A stretch of 64,000 nucleotides of DNA from Glandiceps talaboti (taxonomy: Eukaryota > Hemichordata > Enteropneusta > Spengelidae). The first letter of the stretch is position 1. Each line of letters opens with the position of its first letter. Under the pieces are notes generated by a model. The model saw only the letters and a program-made list of their open reading frames with translations, did not search any database and was not told the origin of the DNA. The position numbers and the translations under genes are program-made. The stretch spans positions 16,198,031 through 16,262,030 of the forward strand of contig NC_135559.1 of assembly GCF_964340395.1 (NCBI RefSeq), written 5' to 3'. This document shows positions 1 through 10,700 of the stretch, piece after piece.

Positions 1-289
1 CATTCATTATTATTTACATTCTGTTCAACCCATCAATTTCAGGTCATTCTCTATTAACTATAGAGTGTTTGGGCATAGACCCTCCACCAAGTGATGCTTC
101 CATGAACGAGTAGACATGGCTAGTGTACAAACAATTTGCAATTGCACACCCTTTATTGTAAACAGGTGCAAGTAGAATCAGCGAGGGGCCCCCATGGGCT
201 CCATTCAATTTAGTAGAATATATACAAAGTTTAAAATTGTAATATTCAATCAAACTTGCCCCGTCTACTTCTCTATGACTGTACCGTAC

Positions 290-918
290 CTGCATTCATG
301 TCCAATTCACGGTGGACATTTTTCCTGTTTCCGATGCTGCTTCGTCCAGCTGTTCCTGAGAGTTTAGTCCCTGAAAGTGAGTCTGTCTTCAGATCAGTCT
401 GACAAAAGGGAGAGTAGACGACAAAAAGTGTAAGGCACAGAATAACTATGGCCATCGTTTGTATCGAAACCGAAACAATACAATTTTACAGTCGACAGTG
501 GATGTAAGGGTTTGAATATAAGATTTTGTTCTGAAAGAAAATACACCACAAATCAAAATCTGGGGTAAACAGCATTCAGAAGTCTGTTGACATAACAATG
601 GAAGAATAACCGATACGGTGATACTTCCATAACTAATCAACTTACGTGGCTTCCAGAAGACTTGAACTGTAGTTCACTTTTCTTGTTTTCGTCTCCATTT
701 TCTTCGATGTTTTCTCGGACTTGGTCAACGTTAAAAAGCGATTCGATGGTGTCAAGTCGCGATTCAAGATGACGATTTTGTTGTTGTAACCTTGCCATAT
801 TTAGTTCCTGGTTATAGTTCCACATGGACAGTCCCACCACAACTACACAAAAGCATACTGAAGTGAGGACATTTTTACGTTGCAGTGGATCGTTTGTTGT
901 CGTCGATGGCATTCCCAT
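290..918 (-). CDS. Type II single-pass membrane protein, N-terminal exons (partial)
   Basis: Two coding exons are visible. Exon 1 (918-646) opens with ATG, encodes 91 residues and ends at a GTAAGT donor in phase 0. Exon 2 (398-290) follows a TTTTGTCAG acceptor, adds 36 codons in the same frame and ends in phase 1 at GTACGG. Residues 1-15 are polar with a basic RK pair, 16-33 form one hydrophobic segment (VLTSVCFCVVVVGLSMW), and 36-62 are Gln/Leu/Arg-rich with coiled-coil character. Basic-then-hydrophobic order without a signal peptide suggests a cytoplasmic N-terminus. Exon 2 is Ser/Gly/Thr/Lys-rich and ends in a split codon beginning with G. Membrane-associated collagens and ectodysplasin-like proteins share this plan, but no collagen repeat is visible, so the family is not assigned. 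No acceptor for a third exon was found in positions 1-289; the gene continues off the left edge. Confidence 0.6.
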
Positions 919-1755
919 ATCTATATAGCTGTCTTGTTAGCGTTTTCTCTAAATCGCAAGGCACAACAGCCACACTGTTCCCTATGACCCGAAAGGGAGT
1001 CGAGCGAAACTGCGGTTTAAGTTTACATCAGTCGGCCTGGTCACTTATGTTGTGAAAGTTATGCCAGTCTACCGCAATCTTTCGTTTTCAAACATTATGC
1101 CCTAGGCTTCAGGGTACCTAGATATACATGAAAGGCAAAGTTTTATTGCAGATCCAGAAAGGTCACGCGCCCATTTGCAGTTATAGACAAATAAGAAAGT
1201 AGGGTGTATCGATGTAAATAGGTTGGGTCAGTCTCAGGTCAAGTCCTTTCACATATGACCAGATTAAACTGTCTATTGGCATAGTTCCAATATCCCATTT
1301 TCGTAGAAACATTTGCATAATTCTGACAACTGCACATGATGCTTATGGCAAATAAAAAACAAAAGTATCATCGACCGCCGTGATTGAGGGCGGTAAATAC
1401 GGCAACAAAAAAATCTACGCGCAGCTGGTATGGATGACCAGTTGATGAAAAGTCCATTGCAATTTATGGAAGACCGGTGAGGACATCGACCTACATAGCC
1501 CTTTGTCTACTTAATATTTTATCATTATTTTTGGAAAGTTTGCAGATGAACCTTATTATACATAGATCATAATTGTTTTAAGCATGCATCAACAGTTTGT
1601 GATAGTGGCTATCTAATTTATAGTCGTTAGTATAATGGTTCTATTCTCCAAGTGCAGTTCTATTTCAGGTCCCTGATCATGGGTTCTAGTTCCAATTTCT
1701 GACGGGAGGGTTATGTTTATCGACAGGGTCTATTCAAAACTAATACAGTGGTAAC
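919..1755. other. Upstream region of the left-hand gene, no coding sequence
   Basis: This lies upstream of the 918 start codon on the minus strand. About 919-1,110 has several CpGs (for example around 1,000-1,080) and is the likeliest promoter or 5' UTR position for that gene, but no clear TATA box or initiator could be picked. The rest is unremarkable non-coding DNA. Confidence 0.3.
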
Positions 1756-1807
1756 TTGATGATATTTAGGGAACGAGAAAATGTATGGTGGGGAGGCCAA
1801 GGCGAAA

Positions 1808-1978
1808 TTGGGGGGGGGGGGGGGGGGTGCATGAAACAATTAGGGGTGCAATGGGGTCTTGAAAATTCTATTAGTTTGAAAGGGTTTATGGGGGGGGGGG
1901 GGGTTGAAATATTATGCTCTATTTCTGACCACAGAAATTTTAGAGTTCATTTCAGAGGTGGGGGGGGGGGGGGGGGGA
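1808..1978 (+). repeat. Three long poly-G runs
   Basis: Runs of about 12-19 G occur near 1,810, 1,890 and 1,961, all on the plus strand and separated by roughly 70 bp of related sequence containing TTGAAA. Short ORFs rich in Gly or Pro here are products of the homopolymers. The region can form G-quadruplexes, and the exact run lengths are likely to be unreliable in the assembly. Confidence 0.8.
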
Positions 1979-2392
1979 TTGAAATATGTTGAGAGCTTAG
2001 GGGAGAGGACTGTGAAAAAACCATTTGACCAACACAATATCAAACTTTCTCCTGTATATTCTATTCCCATACAGTCTTTCATTATAAGGGTTCTTCTACT
2101 CACAGTCTATAATAGCGAAAGGTTTGTCAGTATGGAATATCTTTGAATCTAAACAATGACTTGAAGACAACATCAGCTTGGTAAAGATCAGTTTTTAATT
2201 CAAAATTCATGATTAATACACAATGAATGAAGTGGGTGAAAAAAATCAGAACACCCTTAAAATCATGTTTACAGAAATTCTGACACAGGTGAAAAACCAG
2301 TGAGAATTTGCTACATTCTCTGTACAGTGTTGATGAAGAATAGGGTTTAGTGTAGTGTAGCCTACCGATACACCTTTACACTGGTGGATTTA

Positions 2393-2574
2393 GACTCTCT
2401 CCTCTCCTCAGACAAGGAGACTCTCTCCTCTCCTCAGACAAGGAGACTCTCTCATCTCCTCAGACAAGGAGATTCTCTCCTCTCCTCTGACAAGGAGACT
2501 CTCTCATCTCCTCAGACAAGGAGACTCTCTCATCTCCTCAGACAAGGAGACTCTCTCATCTCCTCAGACAAGGA
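2393..2574. repeat. 26-bp minisatellite, seven copies
   Basis: Seven contiguous 26-bp units of the form GACTCTCTC(C/A)TCTCC followed by TCAGACAAGGA, with only a few substitutions between copies. The unit is one strand pyrimidine-rich. The 65-residue ORF across it is a repeat artefact because 26 is not a multiple of three. Confidence 0.9.
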
Positions 2575-3125
2575 GACATAGCTGGAAACAACCGGCACAA
2601 AGCTACAAATACTGTGATCTTTGAAAGGCTTGAAAAGTAAGGCACATTTCTTGAATTTTCCTAAATAAATTCTTAGAATTGCTGTCATTTTTGAAATATT
2701 TTAACATGACGTTCATATCCTTTGAAGAGTGACTATTAAAGGCAAAAAACTTTTACGTATTTCAACAATAATACAATCATTTCTATTTTAAAACTCTGAT
2801 CAGTGAAACACGTTCCTCTCAAAATATCACCCTTCAATATTTAAAATCATGCTCTGATAATATATTCTTGAATAATGTGATACAAGAATTGCACATTTTT
2901 TTTAAAAGACAATATATTTCTAATTATAAGATAAAAGATATATCCGCTAATTTTTGATGAATATAATATGCATGTATACTAATCATAATACTTTGTGTAA
3001 ATGTCAAGTTATCATCTATATATGAAAGAAAAATTGTAAGTATTTGAAAAAGTAGAGAATAGAATGTGTTAGAAACTAGAAATGAACATATGAAGACTTA
3101 TGGCAAATAACATATATCCTTAATG
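2575..3125. other. AT-rich non-coding DNA
   Basis: Very AT-rich with no recognisable ORF, RNA gene or repeat structure. Confidence 0.5.
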
Positions 3126-3725
3126 GTCCATGATTCAATCCCAGGTTCTTATATAAGTATTGTGTTATCAGTGAAGCCATAAGGATTACATAGGGCCATT
3201 CTTTTGTTTTGGACTAACTTTTTCTATAACTCTACCTGACAACTGTTTTTCACACACCTGAATCTAAATCTTCATCTGACATGGTTTTTATATCCCAAAT
3301 GTGTAAATTTAACACTCTCTCATTAGTGTTATCTGATCAGTGGAGTTCTAAGGATTACATAGAATTGGTCTTTTTGTTCTGCACCAATGTTTTATGTAGC
3401 TCTGTAGAACTGTTATCTAAATCTAAATCCTCATATGACATGGTTTTTTTATCACAATGTGTGAATCCAATACTCTCTGGTTAGTGTTGTCTGATTAGTA
3501 GAGTCATAAGGATTACATAGGATTAGACTTTTTTTCTCGACCAACTTTTTCTATAGCTCTGCCAGAAAATAGTTTTTTACACCAAGATTTTAGTCCTCAT
3601 ATGACATGGTTTTTAAATCACAATATTTGAATCTGTAAAAAAAACTCTCAAAAGTGTTATCTTATCAAAAGGAGCATCATTTATTTGTTCTAGATCAACT
3701 TTTTCTATAGTTCTGTCAGACAAAT
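3126..3725 (-). repeat. Tandem copies of a dispersed repeat, about 160-170 bp unit
   Basis: The phrase AAGGATTACATAG recurs near 3,181, 3,350 and 3,509, each followed by similar text including CTTTTTCTATA and CATATGACATGG. About 3.3 degenerate copies. The first copy, read on the minus strand, matches the dispersed family found at 29,765-29,925, 51,165-51,270 and 62,165-62,345 (shared words ACAGTTGTC, ATCCTATGTAAT and CCTGGGATTGAA). Confidence 0.65.
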
Positions 3726-3871
3726 CATGTTATCTCCACCTACATTTTAACACTAGTTTAACATTAGCATTTAAAACCAAAGGTAGAGGATGTTTTGTGC
3801 ACAAATAAAAAAGTTACTCAGTCTCTGACTTGCCATATTAATAATAAAACACCGTCTTATGAAATTACATG

Positions 3872-4221
3872 ATAAAAGTGGCTATATGGATGAGGATTTG
3901 GTATTTATGGATTTTGAATTTATAAAAAAATTTTTATCATTGCTTGAAAAATCAATGTGAAACATAACATATGCCAAGTCCTTGTTTGTAACTCAATAAA
4001 TTGCAAAAGATTAATAAACGTGTAAAATGTTTGTTATTATACGTACAATAATAAACTTTTTACACGTTTTTCAGCTTTTTGCAAGGTATTGAGTTACAAG
4101 CACACACTTGGTCCTTTTCGTTTCACATAGATTTCCCAAGTACAAAGCCATGATAGAATTATTTTATAAATTAAAAGTCCAAAAATAAATACCCAATCCT
4201 CATACCATATGGCCACTATAA
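3872..4221. mobile_element. Palindromic fold-back MITE, copy 1
   Basis: About 350 bp whose two halves are imperfect reverse complements. It starts near AAAGTGGCTATATGGATGAG and ends near CTCATACCATATGGCCACT, with a central turn around TTATACGTACAATAATAA. Two further copies are at 25,791-26,145 and 36,665-37,004. It has no coding capacity. Confidence 0.8.
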
Positions 4222-5356
4222 GATTTTTGGGTCACAAAGCACAGCACAAACCTTTTCTCATGATATATGTACTGCATTACTGTTGTGCACCACCCAAGAC
4301 ATACCGCCAAAAGCATCAGCAGAAAACTCTACTCTGGCTTGTAAGACTGGCTTTGTAAGACCCTATAAGACTGATGAAGACTCTGCAATATGTTAGTAGG
4401 TAAGTAGTCTATTTGCTATACATTGGACTTGATTTTCTAGAGTCTCTCTCTCCACACATAGTCAAATGTACATCATATATCCAAAATCTAGCTAAATCTC
4501 CTGCTGGGGAAAGGGTGAATAGCGCATGTCAGTAGTAATCCATCACACATGGGCAGGCAGTTGTAATTGGTTATTTGTTCAGTTTACTACAAACTCGACC
4601 TCCAGTTTGAAAGTTAAGTCACATGAGGACGTGATGTCATGTCACGTTTACATCAATGCTCCAATAGTGTTAAAATACCACTGTTGGTGGTAAGAATGGA
4701 ATGTCGTACTAAAAGAAGCCATTTGACTATACGGTGGAGAGAGAGATCATAGAAAATGGAGCCCAATGTACATAAAAACTAAAACTAAGAGGACAGACAG
4801 AAATAATCATTGAACACTACATTATTCACCAAAACAGTTATGTGTACTCAGGATTATGTAAATAGATATAAAAAAGAGAAAAACAGACAAAGAAATTTCA
4901 CTCCTCTTCTAATTTTCCTAACAGAGATACTGTGACTGCATATATTTGAACTTTGACCCCAAGACACATTCTAATGTTAAAGTTGCACTAGCTGTAATTG
5001 GAATATTAATTTATCTATCAGTCAACCAACAATACATTTACGGAAAATTGTTAAAAATACCAATAATTAGACATTGTACATGTTAATCAGTGGTTGATTT
5101 TATCCATAAAGAGTACAGTGTACAGTAATTGGTTGGAATTGTTATCACATTGGTTGCACTGATTTTTAGGTGTGGACCTAAAATTCAATTTTATTGGATT
5201 TCTTGTACCATATTATGTGTACAGCTACACAACTACATTTACTCGTAAATGATTCAATATTGTTCAGTGTGTACGATACTACTAAGTATTATGTCACAGT
5301 TTCATACAATGTTCTAGTTACAGCTAGTGCACCTTTAATGCAACGCTGTGTAAACT
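4222..5356. other. Intergenic DNA and the 3' UTR of the PLEKHB gene
   Basis: No ORF or repeat was recognised. A near-palindrome with CRE-like half-sites (GTGATGTCATGTCAC) lies around 4,631-4,645. The right-hand part up to the stop codon at 5,357 is the presumed 3' UTR of the minus-strand gene. Confidence 0.4.
5190..5195 (-). terminator. Candidate polyadenylation signal of the PLEKHB gene
   Basis: TTTATT on the plus strand reads AATAAA on the minus strand, about 160 nt downstream of the TAA stop codon at 5,359-5,357. It is the nearest canonical hexamer to that stop. Use is inferred, not shown. Confidence 0.45.
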
Positions 5357-7755
5357 TTAGTACCACAGCATAGGTCCCATAAGCATGGCACCAGCAGCTA
5401 CTCCAAGCAAAGCTCCAGTAGCGAAATCTCCATCTCTGTATCGGCGTCTTCTATCCACAATTATTGTTTGATTTGGTTGATTAGCTGTCGAAAAATAATG
5501 ACAAAAAATGATGATGAACCGTCTTTTCAAAAATGTATCTACCTACGATCTATACTATAGTATATTCAGATGATTATACTGCCACCTAGTGGTCAGCTGT
5601 AACTATGAAATTTGTTATTCTGGTGAGGATCTATTAGTAAATAGCATTTAGCTTCCACTCTGTCTTGATCAAGTATCCTCATCAAACTGACACATTCCAT
5701 AGTTACTGTTGACCACTAGGGGGCGGTATCATCTGTCTTGGTCAACAATCCTTACCAGAATGATAAATTGCATAGTTACAGCTGAACTCTAGGTGGTGGT
5801 TAGTCTGTATTCAGACGCAGACTATATTTTGTCGTATTCCTAAAACTTCTGAAACATGTTTTATTTAAATACTAATTGTGTGCTAATACACAACCTATAA
5901 CATACAATCTTATAGTCAACATGTACAATGGACATACAGAACGCGCACTTACTCACTGAGGATTTGAACACATAAAATATAATCTAGCATCTGTACTATC
6001 TCCTCAAACACCCAATAGTGGTTAACCAGGCATCTGAGTTAGACGTTCCATACACAATATTCATAGAAATGAAAGTCCGGTGGATTAGAACAGTTGTCTT
6101 GACTTCATGGAAAGTCCAACACACACCACGTTTAATTCTATTAATTTTAGCGACAACAGTATTAAAGATAAATTACAAAAAAGTCAAGATGACTGTTGAC
6201 AGTTTATGTGGCTTGAACAGCTAATTACAAAATTTAGATACTTCTCAGTTGCAGCTTCTGATGTTCTGAAATTTGCCATTCTGATGACGTGTGGTTGCTG
6301 TATAAGGTGCTGACTTTTGGTTGTGGGCCCAAAATTAAATACATCTCGTTTTATGTGTTTATTACTGGATAGAAATCTTCTTTCGTTTCCCTTTGTAAAT
6401 CAAACTTAATCCTTACCAGATCGCTCCCAAATGCTACTATCATATTTATCAATTTTTCTCCCTTCATCTTGTATATCACTTTCTAATATCAAACCAATTC
6501 TACCTTGAAAAAAACAGATCTCTAAATCTTTTCTACACTAACTTGTTCCCAATCCTCCGAATAACTTATTCCTTTTTGTTTGTGGTAGATTGTAAGCTTC
6601 ATTGTGTCACCCTGCCCCCACTGCACTGGCCTTCTCTATCCGTGAAAGGGGTTGTCTCTATCCGTGAAAGGGGTTGACTGATGTGTGAGGGCGCTCTCTC
6701 ATGGCGTACCCTACAGACTGCAGTTGATGTACCCATAGACCCACCACTAATGTGGAGTCTATGATGTACCTTACTGACTTCTTGCATAGACCTTTCATCA
6801 ACGTTGGTAGAGAATCTATGCTTCTTGTTAGCAATGATTTGTCTTGATTTTACAATGACACCACCCTCCCCCCACCAAAGATAGACTTGGTCTGGATAAG
6901 TTACGAGATCATTCTGTGATGGGGATAAGTATTCTGATTTAACAGGCAGACTGAGACTATACATTTTTTGTATCAGTTTTGTATGATTTCTGACTCCAAG
7001 CACTATAACAATACATGTACGTGTTGTACTAAAGTTGTATTTCCGTACCAATACTCATACACAACTTTACAGTAGATAGTAATCTAAAGAACATTCATGT
7101 GGTTTTTTTTTGGCATATATTTGCACGAATCGAAAAAAGAAGAAGCAAGATTCTGTGCATAACTTATACATGATACAGCACCATATGCCAGAAAGGCGAG
7201 CTGCATGCAAGGAATCTTTCCTACGTAGAAATTTATTAAAGTGTAAGCCTAGCTGTGATGAGAAAGCATTAACAGGCAAAGGCATTTACTTGACCTTTGA
7301 ACCAACACCATCATTTGAACTTTGACCTAACATTCACACCTCCATATGTACTCTCACAACTAAATGTCACACATGCAGCACACTTCAATCTATGTTTATA
7401 TCCATTTACACCATTTGTCTGCTTTACCCTAAGAGGGCGCTGTTTACATGAAAAGTCTATCAATCGAAAGCACATGTATCTACCTTGTTAGTGTACAGTT
7501 GAGCATAGTAAGCTTTATTAGTAATAGTAATAAGCAGTACATCTTGAGGAAGGACCTGGCAATTGAAAGGAAAGGAAACAAAGATGTTACAATACCAGTA
7601 CATGCAGAAAGACAGATAGACCAAGGTACATTCAAACAATATCCATTACATACTTGGCATCAGATAGACATGCAGGAGACAGATACATACATACATACAT
7701 ACATACATACATACATACATACATACATACATACATACATACATACATACATACA

Positions 7756-7791
<36 letters not shown>

Positions 7792-10700
7792 TACACACAC
7801 ACACACATACATACACACATACACACACACACACATACATACATACATACATACATACATACATACTGGGGAGGGGGTACATACCCAAATACAGACATAC
7901 CAGTACATACACTAACAGTAACACATACACATACACAGACAGGCAGACAGAGACATACCAACATACAGACACACAATTAATTTACACAGGAAATGTGAAG
8001 AACAAACATATCATGGCATTTGACACTTAGGACAGATCTGCATGCACATTAAATACAGTAAGATATACATATCAAATTAAGAGAGGAAAACAAAAGACAG
8101 TTTGCAATAATTTAATCTAGGCATTCAATGAAATAGACATGCATAGAAAGAGACAGGCAGATGTAGATGGCAGATGGGTAGGGGTAGTATGGAGACAAAG
8201 ACATAGAGACATACAGAATAGAGACATACAGAATAGAGACAGACAGACAGACAGACAGACACATATATAAACAGAGAGAAACAGTCAGACAGACAGAGAC
8301 AAGCAGACAGACATCAACAGGACATACTTCAGGACTATAGTCATGTACATGATCACATAGAGTGACATGTTCAACAAAAAAGTACCAAGACAGATATGTA
8401 AGGTGATAGAATAAGCTAACCATATGAAGCAATTTGACTTGAACTATGAGTTCTGTATTTGCATCTGAGAATATGACAACTGATATATATGTAGATGGCC
8501 AATGCAGTTGTAAATATGGAAAATACCAATGTCAGTGCCATTGTAGATGTGTGGTAATGCAATATGCAATGAAGTTGACGAAAGGAAAGTTACTCATATG
8601 AAGAAGTTGTACCCCATCATGATAATGACATTTATCTCACACCAGAGCTAGCTAACCACAACAGCTAATATGTGAACTGGTTGCTATGGGGATCAATCAC
8701 TTTGTTCTAGTGTCTACTTCTCTCTTCTAATTAGTATCCATTTAGCAGTTCTCTTTGCTAATTAACTCTATCTGAGAATCAAAATGGATTTCACATGCTT
8801 CCTAACTGTCGGTCAGTGACTTAAGTGTACAGATGTGTTCACTCCTATTGCTTCTTACAACTTGAGAGAAGACAAATTTTTAACCAACAAAACCTTTCTA
8901 CCCTAAGAATCACAACTGATGATTCCTATGAATCATCCACTTGAGAGCACAGGTCATAATGGTATGTTCACTTTCCCTCTAACAACTTGTCAGGAGACAT
9001 ATTTATAATCATAAAGTTTTTTATCTAAGGACTGTGATGGAATCCTACACAAGTCACCACTTGAAGTCACAGGCATGTTCACTTTCCTCTAAAAACTTGT
9101 CATACAGAGACAAGTTTATGATCAAAAAACCTGTTTCACGGATTCATAGATTCATTTCTGACTTAAGGCATCTCTGGCTTCTACTACTGTCATCTTTGTG
9201 CTAACTTCGTCATAAGGTTCCTGTCTACTACAGTCTCTGTATTGTGAAGTTTCAATTGTTTTTTCCTTAAATACATGGTTGATTTCTCCACAGTTTATGT
9301 AGAAGGCTTTCAAACATTTGGCAATCTACAGTTCTCTATGATATCAATAGGCTGGCAATCTCTTCCTCTCTATCCGAGGATCACAATGGAATCCTACATG
9401 TGAGTCAGCCACTTAAAATCACAGGTATGTTCTCTTTCCTCTAACAATTATCAACAGATCAGACAAACTTGCAACCTTAAAACACATTCCACCTGAGAAT
9501 CACTTTAGACTGTGCAGGGTCACTGCCTAGGGTCACCGACGTACAATTATCACAAAGTGAATTTAAAGAACGGAATGTAAGCAAAGCACACAAAATACTG
9601 TACTAGCATTCATGCATGGCCTACAAAACTGATGTGATGATTGAGAAATACAACTCTGATGAGGTATAAAGACAAAATAAAAAATACTGATAATTTTCTG
9701 AGAATTGAATGAAATCAAATGCAGCATCTGATATTTTATGACAAACAACAAGAATGAATGTCCATGGACTCTGGGTTGATATTACTGAATGATGTAATGA
9801 TACAATTGACTTTTATGTCATAGAAAATGTAGGTACAATGTAACCGATATAATGATACAATTGACTTTATATGATATAAAATGTAGGTAAAATGTAACAA
9901 TTGTACAATGTGGATGCTGTGGCTATGCCACTTACTGGCATATACCTGAGATAACAATACACTGTCAAATTGCATGTGATGTAGGTAAAATATAATGATT
10001 GTGCAATGTGGATTCTGTGCCTGGCCACTTACTGGCATATAGCTATCTGAGATAATGATACACATTGACGTTATAGGACATACAATGTAGGTAAAATGTA
10101 ACAATTGAGTTATGAGTCATTGGCAACTATGTGAATATGTAAAGTACTTACGATAATCATAGTAGACAGCCTGTCCTGGAGCACTTTGTACCATGTAGGT
10201 TGTATTTCCTGGATAGTACATTGTTTGGTTGTTGCCAGGTACAACCACAGTTTGTCCACCGGGGTATGTTGTAGTGGTTACACTTGTCGTTGCTCTGTAT
10301 GCTGGTGGTGGAGGTACACCTCGGTGATGAACCACTGTCACATTTTGATGAGGGACATGAACAGTTTGTGGTCTCGGTTGTGGTGGTGGTGGCTGTTAAA
10401 GATACAAAGAACAGTGAAAAGGGTTCTTAAATCACAGTTACATTGACGAGATATACTCCCTATAAGTACTTTAAATATAACGGACCCTTTAAAATGTAAA
10501 AATTACAATCTAAAATAAACTGACAGTGGTTCACTTTGCAACTTCATCATGCTCAGTATTCTACATACTGATATATTTGTAATGTAAAGTCCAGTCATGT
10601 ACAGAGTATCTGATATTTCAGCTGTAGTAGTTTCATCCTTAGCAACATCAATTTTAAATCAACTGAAACACTTGTTACTATTGGTAAAACTTCACATTCT

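Noticed and set aside
44-295. Third exon of the left-hand gene
   Set aside because: The frame is open, but no acceptor with a pyrimidine tract precedes it in the required phase, and part matches a motif (AGACCCTCCACCA) resembling a repeat at 6,740.
6599-7051. 150-codon minus-strand ORF
   Set aside because: It lies within a PLEKHB intron, crosses a tandem duplicate and a repeat motif seen elsewhere, and has non-protein-like composition.
7448-7980. ORFs of 82-155 codons on both strands
   Set aside because: All run through the ATAC/ACAC microsatellite and encode its periodic translation; overlapping frames on both strands are equally open.
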